Source: Sphingobacterium sp.
Lineage (GTDB): Bacteria; Bacteroidota; Bacteroidia; Sphingobacteriales; Sphingobacteriaceae
Direction of reading: 5' to 3'
Length of the DNA stretch: 33,886 nt
Assembly (NCBI GenBank): GCA_031277715.1
Contig: JAITLW010000102.1
Coordinates: 1 to 33,886, forward strand
This document shows, piece by piece, positions 26,287 to 33,886 of this stretch. Position 1 is the stretch's first letter. Every line of letters begins with the position of its first letter. The position numbers were made by a program, and so were the translations under genes. Below the pieces are notes generated by a model, which saw only the letters and a list, made by a program, of their open reading frames with translations, did no database searches and had not been told where the DNA came from.

Positions 26287-29200
26287 TTAGAATTGAACAT
26301 TGAGTCCGACGTTAAATACACGCTGTAAAGGATATCCTAGTCCATTTCCAGCCATTTCAATATCCCAAAGCTTGAACTTACTGAACAGCAACAGATTGGT
26401 ACCACTCAAATAAATACGTAAATTCTTAGCTTTCAGCCGTTGCTTCATCTTATCTGACAGGGTATATCCCATCTCCAGCTGTTTTAGCCGAAGAAATGTA
26501 CCATCGCGCATAAACCAAGTGTTACGTGGGACATTATTGCTATTTATATCGTTGCTCAAACGTGGCCAAAGTGCATGTATATTCTGAGTCTCCTCACTCC
26601 AGTAGCTATCCGCATAAGCTTTAAGCAATTGTGTTTGCCCCTGAAATGGGCTTGTCTTGGTCGCATCGATCCAGAACGACTGATTGGTAGCGCCCTGAAA
26701 GAATGCAGAAATATCAAATTGCTTATAGCCCATAGATAAACCGAAGCCATATACAATCTCTGGTACAGTAGGATTACCGATCGGCACGCGGTCCAGATCA
26801 TTGATCTTGCCGTCTTTATTGATATCGGTATACTTGATATCCCCGCCACCGTACTTTGAATTTCCAATCTGCTGTATAGGTGAATTCAGCGCCTCCTGAT
26901 CATCAACAAAAAGTCTTTCTGCGACATAGCCCCATTGCTGATTGATCGAATGGCCAACACGTGAGCGCCACGGCTCATTTTCATAAGCAGGTTCTTCGTA
27001 TATTTCATAAGTACCTCTCGCATAGCTAAAATTGGCCCGCGCTGATGTCCAGAAACCAGAGTTCCAATTTTGTGTATAATCCAAACTGAAGTCTACTCCT
27101 TTTGAATTTGCCTCACCGACATTAGCACGCTGTACAGCCTGCAAGCCCATAGTACTAGGGATAGACGCTCTGTTCATGAGAATTTTTTCACGCTTTTCTG
27201 TAAAGTATTCTGCCACTAGATTAATCTTGTCGAAAAGCCCCAGTTCTAAAGCCAAATCTCTCTTATGTGATATCTCCCAGCTAATCTCCGGATTGGCATA
27301 CCTGGATATGGATATACCAGGCAGACCACTATTCAAATGAAGGCCAAACATGGCGCTTCTAGCGGCGCTATTCATATTCACTTCGGAGAGATAAAAGAAA
27401 CGGTCCTGAGCACTACCTATGTTATCATTCCCCACTAATCCATACGATCCACGAAATTTGACTTTCGATAATATAGGGCGCAGTTCATCCCAGAATTTCT
27501 CATTGGACAGGTACCAGGCTCCCCCTATGGAAGGGAAAAAACCATATCTCTTATTTTTGGCAAAACGCTCAGATCCATTATAACCAAAATTGAACTCGCC
27601 AAAGTAACGATTGTCATAAGCATAAGTAGCTCTCCCCGAAACACCAAGGTTACGCGAAGGCAACGAAAGTTGTAAGCTACCGGTGTTTGCATTTAACTCT
27701 TCGCGCAATATTCCAACCAATAGTCCATTAACCTGGTGCTTGTTCCCAAATAATCGTCCGTAGTTTAGCGTACTTTGAAAATATAAGGTCGAATTGGTCA
27801 CTTTATCGCCCGCTGGTTCAGAATAACCAAGATATTCGGTACCTTCTTTATTCATCACAATAGAATACGCTCCTGTTGCATTATCATAACTCGCCAACTG
27901 ATAGTAATATGGACTATAGGATCTCGCGACGGCAAACTGGGACAGACGTGAAACATTCGCCATTCCACGAATCGCCAGTCCTGGGGTAATCGTTGACAGA
28001 TCCTGTCCCAACTCGAGCTGCGCCAGCACCTGCGAACGAGACCGCTCTTTGTACCCTCGCACTGTCTCCGCATAAGGATTGATATATTGATTATCATAGT
28101 TACCAAACATAATATGCTGTAAGTGCGCATGCTCGGCATCTGCTGGAAAAAATGCAGGAAACTTGACCGGATTGGCATGCATAATCATATCATAGGTTTT
28201 CGCACCACCCTGCAATGGTCCCTTGTAATCATCAAACGTACCGCTCAACCTTACAATCAACTCGGTCGATTTAGTAAGATTGACATTCACATTGGAACGT
28301 AAGGTATACGATTTGTTATCAATATTACTATTGAAGTTATTACGTTTATCGACTTTCAGTATACCATTGTCCTGCGCAAAAGATGTAGCCACATAATAAC
28401 GGGCCACCTGTCCACCACCACTCACACTTAAATTGCCCCGAGAAGTAGATGTCTGGTCTTTGAGCAATAGTGCAGACCAATCGGTTGCCGGGAAAGCCAC
28501 AGGAGATTTCCCTAGTTCTGTATTCTCGATCTGCGTCTGTGAATAAGGTAGCTCCCCCAACGGGTTTCGCGTCAATACAGCTTCATTACCCAACTTCATA
28601 AAAGTTATGGGATCGGCTATTTTGGTCGTTTGGGTAGGTGCCGAGCTCGAATGTTCAAGCCTGAACGAAACTTTTGCAGGCCCTTCTTTTCCTTCCTTAG
28701 TACTGACCAATATAACCCCATTAGCTCCACGAGCACCATACAATGCGGTAGCTGTAGCGTCTTTCATAACAGAAAAACTAGCAATATCATCGGGTTGTAA
28801 CCGGGCTAAATCGGTTGTAGTCAGCTCTACTCCGTCAATAAGAATAAGGGGCTTATTGTTATTCCCAAAAGTCGTAATCCCCCGCACGAAGAAGTCCGCA
28901 TTGTCCTGCCCAGGCTCACCACTACGTTGATAAGCAATCACTCCGGCCACATTACCAGCGAGCGCTGTTGTCAGATTACTTGATGGAATTTTCAGGTTCT
29001 CGGGCTTTACAGAAGTTACTGATCCTACAACACTCCCTTTTTTTTGCTTTCCAAAGGCCACAACGACCACGTCATCCATCTCATTGGCTTTATCCTCCAT
29101 CGTAAGCTGGAGGTCATCGCTATTTTCTATAGTCAAAGTCAGAGACTCTTTACCGACATAACGCAGGGTCAGTCGGTCGCCTATTTTGGCTTGTATCGAA

Positions 29201-29715
29201 AAAGAACCGTCTTTTCCAGTGAGGACTCCACCAGAGTTACCGTCATTGAGGTGGATGGTGACTCCTGATATTGGTTTGCCCTGACTGTCTAAGACCTTTC
29301 CCTTGATCTCATTTTGTTTTCTTACATTATTTCTATTTTCTTTTGCAACAGAAGATGCACTCAATACGATATTCTTATTATTTATCCTAAATTGAATATT
29401 TAGAGGTTCTAAAATATCTTTCAACACCTCCTGAAAAGCGACATCCCGATAGCTGGGACTAATCTTGACACCAGGAATTATCTTTTGGTCATATAGAATA
29501 TTGTAACCACTTTGCTTTTGCAGTTCCTTCAAAACATAGTCTACTTTTACGTTCTTTTTCCGAAGGGTTATCTTTTGGCCAAAGGCAAATGCGCTGACTT
29601 GCAATGTTGCTGTGAGCAATAATGGTACAGCTAGTGATAATTTCATTAATACGGATTTGGTAAAGGTCTGGTCAGCTGCGTAGAATAGCCTACCTAACCG
29701 CTTTTTTTTATACAT
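26287..29715 (-). CDS. SusC/RagA TonB-dependent transporter with STN signalling domain (right unit)
   Basis: 1142 residues. A basic leader (MYKKKRLGRLF) precedes a hydrophobic signal ending near AFAFGQ (about 47). Domains: STN at about 48-119, carboxypeptidase-regulatory-like at about 136-207, TonB-box-like DDVVVVAFG at 214-222, plug at about 224-335 (SSNLTTALAGNVAG, LYGARGANGVILVST), and a barrel ending GLNVQF. An EF-hand-like loop DINKDGKINDLD lies at 964-975. It imports glycan fragments from the GH78/phosphodiester substrate (inference from the operon). The STN domain and the sigma/FecR genes directly upstream fit induction by transenvelope signalling. It is paralogous to the transporter at 15385-11846 over its full length. 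Confidence 0.96.
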   Translation of the reverse strand: MYKKKRLGRLFYAADQTFTKSVLMKLSLAVPLLLTATLQVSAFAFGQKITLRKKNVKVDYVLKELQKQSGYNILYDQKIIPGVKISPSYRDVAFQEVLKDILEPLNIQFRINNKNIVLSASSVAKENRNNVRKQNEIKGKVLDSQGKPISGVTIHLNDGNSGGVLTGKDGSFSIQAKIGDRLTLRYVGKESLTLTIENSDDLQLTMEDKANEMDDVVVVAFGKQKKGSVVGSVTSVKPENLKIPSSNLTTALAGNVAGVIAYQRSGEPGQDNADFFVRGITTFGNNNKPLILIDGVELTTTDLARLQPDDIASFSVMKDATATALYGARGANGVILVSTKEGKEGPAKVSFRLEHSSSAPTQTTKIADPITFMKLGNEAVLTRNPLGELPYSQTQIENTELGKSPVAFPATDWSALLLKDQTSTSRGNLSVSGGGQVARYYVATSFAQDNGILKVDKRNNFNSNIDNKSYTLRSNVNVNLTKSTELIVRLSGTFDDYKGPLQGGAKTYDMIMHANPVKFPAFFPADAEHAHLQHIMFGNYDNQYINPYAETVRGYKERSRSQVLAQLELGQDLSTITPGLAIRGMANVSRLSQFAVARSYSPYYYQLASYDNATGAYSIVMNKEGTEYLGYSEPAGDKVTNSTLYFQSTLNYGRLFGNKHQVNGLLVGILREELNANTGSLQLSLPSRNLGVSGRATYAYDNRYFGEFNFGYNGSERFAKNKRYGFFPSIGGAWYLSNEKFWDELRPILSKVKFRGSYGLVGNDNIGSAQDRFFYLSEVNMNSAARSAMFGLHLNSGLPGISISRYANPEISWEISHKRDLALELGLFDKINLVAEYFTEKREKILMNRASIPSTMGLQAVQRANVGEANSKGVDFSLDYTQNWNSGFWTSARANFSYARGTYEIYEEPAYENEPWRSRVGHSINQQWGYVAERLFVDDQEALNSPIQQIGNSKYGGGDIKYTDINKDGKINDLDRVPIGNPTVPEIVYGFGLSMGYKQFDISAFFQGATNQSFWIDATKTSPFQGQTQLLKAYADSYWSEETQNIHALWPRLSNDINSNNVPRNTWFMRDGTFLRLKQLEMGYTLSDKMKQRLKAKNLRIYLSGTNLLLFSKFKLWDIEMAGNGLGYPLQRVFNVGLNVQF

Positions 29716-29809
29716 TTGTATTCGGTTGATTAATAATTTAACACGTTAGTTCTCAATCGTAGGTCTTTTGGACCTGCAGGGGTGCTGGTAACATCCCTGC
29801 TTTTTTTCC
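29716..29809 (-). promoter_or_regulatory. fecR-susC intergenic region (right unit), possible ECF-dependent promoter
   Basis: 94 bases with no TAnnTTTG box on the - strand. It ends in AACCG, AA, TACAAATGTAT, of which the ATG is the SusC start; the same words precede the SusC start of the middle unit. Two hairpins are listed separately. A sigma site for the local ECF factor is expected here but could not be recognised. Confidence 0.4.
29761..29800. other. Tandem hairpins between fecR and susC (right unit)
   Basis: A small hairpin AGGTC / GACCT (29761-29775) is followed by a 9-bp hairpin (29776-29784 with 29792-29800, one G-T pair). Seven T residues follow on the + strand at 29801-29807. As intrinsic terminators they face antisense transcripts coming out of susC; in the sense transcript an A run precedes the hairpin. 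Position and polarity match the hairpin at 15483-15504. Confidence 0.6.
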
Positions 29810-31009
29810 TTACTTTCTTATCGTCACCCTCCTTCCGTTGATTTTGAATTTGACAGAGTAAGTCCATTCAATAGTTGCTAATAACTGCTCAATGCTTTCT
29901 AGTTTTGAAATCTTTCCCGAAAAACGAACATCAGAGACATCGCTTTCATAATTAACATCGATATTGTACCATCTCGCAATATCCTCCATAACATCTGTCA
30001 ACGGGGTATTCTCGAAAGCAAAATCTCCATTCTTCCAAGCTGTAAAATAATAGGGATCTATTTCCTTTATATTGTGTGTTCCTATACGCTCGTTGTAGAT
30101 AATCTGCTGGTTAGGTTTTAATACATACTGTTCAGGATTCGTCCCGTAAGTGAGGGCTACCTTTCCCTCCACTAACGTTGTGGTTATCTCTTTTCCAAAG
30201 CTGTTTATATTGAATTCTGTCCCTAAAACTTCTATAGTCTGAGTCCTTGTTTTCACATAAAACGGTACTCGCTTACCACCTTTTTCTAGACTAGCCACAT
30301 CGAAGTAAGCCTCTCCCTCAAGTTCCACCGTTCGCGGTGCGGCGGTAAAACGTGTAGGATATTTTAAGCTGGAATTTGCATTCAACCATACTTTAGTACC
30401 GTCGGCAAGTGATATCGTATATTCGCCTCCACGTGGGGTCAGTAGGGTATTGTATGTTTCTATGTTCTCCCCTGCTGTACGCTCTCTGCTGTGGTAAGAA
30501 ACTCCGTCCTCTCCCCGATTCAAGATGAGGTAATCCCCCGTACGGAGAGTGTCTCTGGCCACCAATCCAACAAGGTTAATGGAATGTCCATCCTCGAATA
30601 TGATCTGAGCTCTCTTGCTACCCGGTGTGATAATGGTGTCTGACTGTTGTAAGGCATACTCGTCCAATGGGGCTGATGACTTCAAAAACAGAATACTATA
30701 CCCACCCCAGACTACTGCAATCGCAGCAGCGGCAGAAGCAATATATTTAAGTCTCTTAATTATAGGTGATTTTGTCCGTTGCAAATCTCCATGTACCACA
30801 GGAGCGGTTCTTATTTTTTGAAACAATTGTTCGCCCTCTTCCCGAGTCAATGTAGTAGATGCCGGACTGTACAATTGGTCCCACAGCTCAAAAATATCAT
30901 CTTCGACACCAGGCTCGGACATCAATTGATACAATTCATTCCGCTCTGCGGCAGTACACCGATTTTCCCGGTACTGTATTATTAGATATAATAGTCTTTC
31001 TCTGTTCAA
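29810..31009 (-). CDS. FecR-family anti-sigma factor (right unit)
   Basis: 399 residues. The start is a TTG at 31009: the frame is closed by TAA at 31025-31027 and no ATG lies between; the next Met is about residue 30. Helical cytoplasmic part about 1-85, membrane helix about 89-109 (IASAAAAIAVVWGGYSILFL), periplasmic FecR domain about 188-290 (LLTPRGGEYTISLADGTKVW, LEGEAYFDV), and C-terminal DUF4974-type domain about 325-398 (FENTPLTDVMEDIARWYNI). By family knowledge it transmits contact with the SusC STN domain to the sigma factor encoded just upstream (112-base gap). The weak TTG start could keep its level low relative to sigma. Confidence 0.93.
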   Translation of the reverse strand: MNRERLLYLIIQYRENRCTAAERNELYQLMSEPGVEDDIFELWDQLYSPASTTLTREEGEQLFQKIRTAPVVHGDLQRTKSPIIKRLKYIASAAAAIAVVWGGYSILFLKSSAPLDEYALQQSDTIITPGSKRAQIIFEDGHSINLVGLVARDTLRTGDYLILNRGEDGVSYHSRERTAGENIETYNTLLTPRGGEYTISLADGTKVWLNANSSLKYPTRFTAAPRTVELEGEAYFDVASLEKGGKRVPFYVKTRTQTIEVLGTEFNINSFGKEITTTLVEGKVALTYGTNPEQYVLKPNQQIIYNERIGTHNIKEIDPYYFTAWKNGDFAFENTPLTDVMEDIARWYNIDVNYESDVSDVRFSGKISKLESIEQLLATIEWTYSVKFKINGRRVTIRK

Positions 31010-31093
31010 TTTCTTTGACGTTCTTTATAGGTAATCGCTTCATCTCGAAAAACGGACTAGTCAGAACTCAAAAAAAATAAAATTATATTCTTT

Positions 31094-31114
31094 CCCTGAT
31101 GAGGTGCTTCAGGG
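31094..31114 (-). terminator. Possible weak terminator or attenuator between sigma and fecR
   Basis: A 6-bp stem CCCTGA / TCAGGG with a 9-base loop, 7 bases past the sigma stop. On the - strand it is followed by an A/T-rich run that becomes a long T stretch some 15 bases later. The T run is too far off for a strong terminator; partial read-through into fecR is plausible. Confidence 0.35.
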
Positions 31115-31121
31115 GATGGCT

Positions 31122-31676
31122 TTAGAAGAAAATGTAAAGCAGTTTTTGAAGCTTAATACGGACAGATTTGGATGCAACGATGAGGTGATTTTTCACGGTA
31201 TTCTTAGAAATCCCCAATTCGTCAGCAATCTCCTGATAGGAGCGATCTTCTATCTTATTGAGTACAAACACCTTTTGCTGCTGAACGGGCAACTCCGCTA
31301 TAACCTTTTCCAATGCACTGTTTAATTCATTGTTGAATATGGTCTCTTTGGTATTATAGGAAACTGTCTCGATGGCTGACTGTATGGCCACTACACTATT
31401 TTCACGAATTACTCTTTTTCGGAAGATAGATATAGCAACTCTTTTGGAAACAGCAAGAAGAAAAGGAAGCAAACTATCTCCATCTGTAATCCGCTTACGA
31501 TATAAAAAGAGCTTTGTAAAAGTTTCTTGAGTGACCTCTTCTGCATCATGCCTGTTTTTACAAAAACCATAAGCATAATTAAAAATGGCACGATTGTATT
31601 GTTCAAATATTCGTTTAAATACCTGTTCATTTCCGTTTTGAAACCCAACAAAATCCTTTTCAGAAATTTCTTCCAT
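31122..31676 (-). CDS. ECF-type RNA polymerase sigma factor (right unit)
   Basis: 184 residues. Region 2 lies at about 24-90 (AYGFCKNRHDAEEVTQETFT, then LFLYRKRI). Region 4 lies at about 125-178, with IAELPVQQQKVFVLNKIEDR and the helix-turn-helix SYQEIADELGISKNTVKNHL. By family knowledge it directs RNA polymerase to the susC promoter once released or activated by FecR, whose gene follows on the same strand. It starts with ATG at 31676. Compared with the other sigma factor here (6278-5685) it lacks the hydrophobic C-terminal tail and has a normal start codon. It is the first gene of the right unit. Confidence 0.95.
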   Translation of the reverse strand: MEEISEKDFVGFQNGNEQVFKRIFEQYNRAIFNYAYGFCKNRHDAEEVTQETFTKLFLYRKRITDGDSLLPFLLAVSKRVAISIFRKRVIRENSVVAIQSAIETVSYNTKETIFNNELNSALEKVIAELPVQQQKVFVLNKIEDRSYQEIADELGISKNTVKNHLIVASKSVRIKLQKLLYIFF

Positions 31677-31910
31677 AGCAAATACCTAACAGAGAATCAT
31701 TGTTTTTAATTGGTTTTTCTTCCCACGGGCAATCAACTTACCCACAGCGATAAGACAATTATAATAATTTTTATCTGATAATATCACCATTTTTACTGCA
31801 AAGGCTTAATCCCGAAGAATTAGTGTAACAAAAATAGGGACTCAGATTTAAACTAGGGTTGAAACCTGATTAAGTAAATGTTAAGTATTTTAAAGGGAGC
31901 CTACAAACTA
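31677..31910 (-). promoter_or_regulatory. Intergenic region upstream of the right-unit sigma gene
   Basis: 234 AT-rich bases between the phosphoesterase stop and the sigma start. They should hold the promoter of the right unit and the 3' end of the phosphoesterase mRNA. I see no clear terminator hairpin. One isolated TATTTTTG (- strand, 31836-31829) has no TTG at the right distance. The exact promoter cannot be placed. Confidence 0.3.
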
Positions 31911-33587
31911 TTACATCATCTTCACAGAAAACTTTTTTGGGCGCACCATAGACTCCTCGTAAACCTTACCAAACCGATCTGTTACTTTTATATTCAGCGT
32001 ACTATTAGCAGATGTAGCTGTAGTTTTAAAAAAATGTGAAGAAGGCGACGTTACAAATCCTTTGGATGGTATCACATTATCATTCAATCGCATCGCTGTA
32101 TAGGACACCATATGCAAGGGATCGTAAGCCTCTACACGACTGACTTTCAATGCTACGCCATTTTCCGTCACGTCCACTTTCCATTTAGGATCATATCCCC
32201 AGACGTTGATTAACACCTCATTCTTGTTACCAGCAGTTTCATAACCATGTGTATATTCTTTCATTTTAGCCTCTGTAGTATTAGGTGCAAATTGAGCTGC
32301 AGTGATTTTGACCACGTTTAAATCATATGCTCTAAACTGATATTCCTTCGGCTTATCTATTCCCTTATAATACCAATCCATATCCCGGCCATTCATATTC
32401 CAAACCATATACCCACCAGGCGAACCATCCTGCGCAATATGATTACCTGTATATCCATTCTTACCTGTCCACCACCAGGTAGCACACACAGCAGCAATAT
32501 TGTGTTCCATTAAATTAGGTGTATTTTCAACTCTATAATTAACATGCGTATGTCCAGTAAGCACCTGAACTCTTTTAAAGGGAGCTAACACCTGCATTAA
32601 TTCTTTTCCATTCTCCAACCGAATGGTAGCAGACTGATCTGCCTTTGGTGCATTATTCAGCTGCACGTGCATAGCCAATACGATTGGAGTAGCTTTATCC
32701 TCCACCATCTCAAGATCTTTCTTAAGCCAATTCATCTGCTCATGTAATATACGTGCTTTATAGTTACGTTTTCCAATCTTTCCCTGTCTGCCCCCCTCAT
32801 TGATATAATCTACATTATCAAGCACTACATAGTGTATTTTCCCAATATTAAAAGAATAGTATGTAGGACCTATATACTTACGATAAGCAGCTCCACTACC
32901 CCAATCCCCCTCTATATAAGGGTCATTATCGTGATTTCCTATAGTATTGAACACCGTTGCATTCAATTTATTCATTTGTAAGACATATTCAGGCAATGCA
33001 AAAGCCCTAGAATACCAATAATTGTCCCATGACAAATCTCCTAATGTAAGACCATACACCTTCTTACCTTGCGCTTGAAGTTCTCCAATACTATTATTGA
33101 CATCTTTCACGAACTTAGCATACTGCACTAAATCGTCTGTACGATCCGCTAAATGAAAATCTGTCATAACCACCACACTATGGTTATCATTATCGACAGG
33201 TTTCAATTCAAAATCAACAATCTCTACTTCTTTTGTAGCAGTCCGCAAGTATTTAAAAAACTGTGGCAGATTACTAACCGTACTTACCTCATAATTACTT
33301 GGAATGGATACAAAGACATACCCATACTTCTTATTAGAAGCCAGATAATAGACACCGTCCTCATTAGTGGTGGTCACCTCTACTCCATCAGACACAACAA
33401 CATTGTATAATCCTTTACCGTTACTGCTTACCCTACCTTTAACAGTTGCTCCAATTTGATCAGGAATAGGTTTGGAGAGAACTGTCTTATCTATCGAATT
33501 CACTACACGTTGTGAACAGCCAAGAATAGAGATACTCATCCATAAACTCAACAACATCAATGACGCAAATCGAAAAAATGCTTTCAT
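31911..33587 (-). CDS. Calcineurin-like metallophosphoesterase lipoprotein
   Basis: 558 residues with a lipoprotein signal (LWMSISILGC, Cys24). Residues about 45-130 form a carboxypeptidase-regulatory-like/MetallophosN-type beta domain (ATVKGRVSSNGKGLYNVVVS). The metallophosphoesterase core has all five blocks: TDFHL (Asp143, His145), LGDLSWDNY (Asp184), GNHDND (Asn218, His219, Asp220), AMHVQ (His307) and TGHTHVNY (346-348). The last 170 residues match a MetallophosC-type domain. The family hydrolyses phosphomonoesters or phosphodiesters with two metal ions. It lies on the envelope, 234 bases upstream of the right-unit sigma gene, and likely has its own promoter. It may remove phosphate freed or exposed by the phosphodiester glycosidase; that link is inference from location only. 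Confidence 0.93.
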   Translation of the reverse strand: MKAFFRFASLMLLSLWMSISILGCSQRVVNSIDKTVLSKPIPDQIGATVKGRVSSNGKGLYNVVVSDGVEVTTTNEDGVYYLASNKKYGYVFVSIPSNYEVSTVSNLPQFFKYLRTATKEVEIVDFELKPVDNDNHSVVVMTDFHLADRTDDLVQYAKFVKDVNNSIGELQAQGKKVYGLTLGDLSWDNYWYSRAFALPEYVLQMNKLNATVFNTIGNHDNDPYIEGDWGSGAAYRKYIGPTYYSFNIGKIHYVVLDNVDYINEGGRQGKIGKRNYKARILHEQMNWLKKDLEMVEDKATPIVLAMHVQLNNAPKADQSATIRLENGKELMQVLAPFKRVQVLTGHTHVNYRVENTPNLMEHNIAAVCATWWWTGKNGYTGNHIAQDGSPGGYMVWNMNGRDMDWYYKGIDKPKEYQFRAYDLNVVKITAAQFAPNTTEAKMKEYTHGYETAGNKNEVLINVWGYDPKWKVDVTENGVALKVSRVEAYDPLHMVSYTAMRLNDNVIPSKGFVTSPSSHFFKTTATSANSTLNIKVTDRFGKVYEESMVRPKKFSVKMM

Positions 33588-33611
33588 ATACTAGTATTTA
33601 AGGTTATAGAA

Positions 33612-33619
33612 CAAATGTA
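33612..33619 (-). promoter_or_regulatory. Probable -7 box for the phosphoesterase gene
   Basis: TACATTTG on the - strand fits the Bacteroidota TAnnTTTG -7 element and lies 24 bases before the ATG. A TTG lies 14 bases further upstream, shorter than the usual 17-23 base spacing, so the -33 element is uncertain. Confidence 0.4.
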
Positions 33620-33702
33620 AAACAAATCGAAATCAAAAAACGAAAGAAAACGAAGTTTTATAAAAAACAAACCAATACATAACAGGTGGGACAAATAAAA
33701 AT

Positions 33703-33730
33703 AACAGCGCCCGATTTCTCGGGCGCTGTT
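33703..33730 (-). terminator. Rho-independent terminator, repeat copy 3
   Basis: A 12-bp perfect stem (33703-33714 with 33719-33730) capped, on the - strand, by a GAAA tetraloop and followed by ATTTTTATTTG. It lies 10 bases past the stop of the gene at the right edge. In the sense of transcription: AACAGCGCCC, GAGAAATC, GGGCGCTGTT. Confidence 0.85.
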
Positions 33731-33740
33731 CTGATTTTAG

Positions 33741-33886
33741 CTAACGCTTATGATTGCCTCTCTGTAGAAGCTGGCTGACGATATAACTGGCTACTGTCCC
33801 CAGTACAGCTGTAATCACCGTCTGCAAGAGATCCCCCAATGTGATCGATGCCCATATCGAGCAGAATGCACCACCTAGAGTACCCG
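33741..33886 (-). CDS. Small hydrophobic protein, C-terminal part only
   Basis: The frame is open from the right edge to a TAG at 33741-33743 and gives 47 residues, with the 5' end outside the window. The visible part is small-residue-rich and hydrophobic (GGAFCSIWASITLGDLLQ, then VITAVLGTVASYIVSQLL) with a basic end RGNHKR. This is what one or two membrane helices with a cytoplasmic tail look like. A matching terminator follows the stop, which supports a real gene. It resembles short conserved membrane proteins seen in Bacteroidota genomes, with a holin-like look, but I cannot name it. Confidence 0.6.
   Translation of the reverse strand, partial: GTLGGAFCSIWASITLGDLLQTVITAVLGTVASYIVSQLLQRGNHKR

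Noticed and set aside
31829..31836. TATTTTTG on the - strand as a promoter -7 box for the sigma gene
   Set aside because: No TTG at 17-23 bases upstream, and it would give a 5' leader of about 150 bases. The word is common in AT-rich DNA.
1..33886. Mobile element, CRISPR, tRNA/rRNA or phage island
   Set aside because: No transposase, integrase, short regular repeats, RNA gene signature or phage structural gene was found; base composition looks even across the window.

Overview
The window looks like chromosomal DNA of a Bacteroidota bacterium, most likely a Sphingobacteriaceae member such as Sphingobacterium. This is inferred from three SusC/SusD pairs, ECF sigma/FecR regulators, many type II lipoprotein signals, A-rich start regions in place of strong Shine-Dalgarno sites, and a moderate GC content. 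No tRNA, rRNA, IS element, CRISPR array or phage gene was seen. No gene-free stretch exceeds about 235 bases. All main genes are intact except those cut by the two window edges.

Left unit (1-5612, + strand): the 3' part of a SusC-type TonB-dependent transporter, a SusD-type lipoprotein (462 aa), and a 645-aa secreted protein ending in a thioredoxin/TlpA domain, whose start overlaps the susD stop. It ends at a strong hairpin terminator.

Middle unit (16744 down to 6501, - strand): FecR anti-sigma, SusC with an STN signalling domain, SusD, a DUF4959/DUF5126/DUF5000-type lipoprotein, a DUF4998-type lipoprotein, and a secreted metallo-beta-lactamase-fold hydrolase. No recognisable glycoside hydrolase is present. 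An ECF sigma gene with no FecR beside it (6278-5685) lies just beyond the far end, while the FecR of this unit has no sigma gene beside it.

Right unit (31676 down to 16850, - strand): ECF sigma, FecR, SusC with STN, SusD, DUF4959-type lipoprotein, DUF4998 plus F5/8C (discoidin) lipoprotein, GH78 alpha-L-rhamnosidase, a phosphodiester glycosidase (NAGPA/DUF2233 family), and an alpha/beta-hydrolase esterase, closed by a strong terminator. This is a classic polysaccharide utilisation locus. The enzyme set points to a rhamnose-containing, esterified glycan that carries a sugar-1-phosphodiester. A lipoprotein calcineurin-like phosphoesterase (33587-31911) sits upstream with its own probable promoter and could work on the same substrate.

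The expected logic is that SusC/SusD and the surface lipoproteins capture glycan at the outer membrane. The STN domain of SusC then signals to FecR in the inner membrane, which releases the ECF sigma factor to raise susC expression. The middle and right units are diverged paralogues of the same core (FecR-SusC-SusD-DUF4959-DUF4998) with different enzymes attached. Three nearly identical hairpin terminators, all in the sense of transcription, close the left unit, the right unit and the gene at the right edge.
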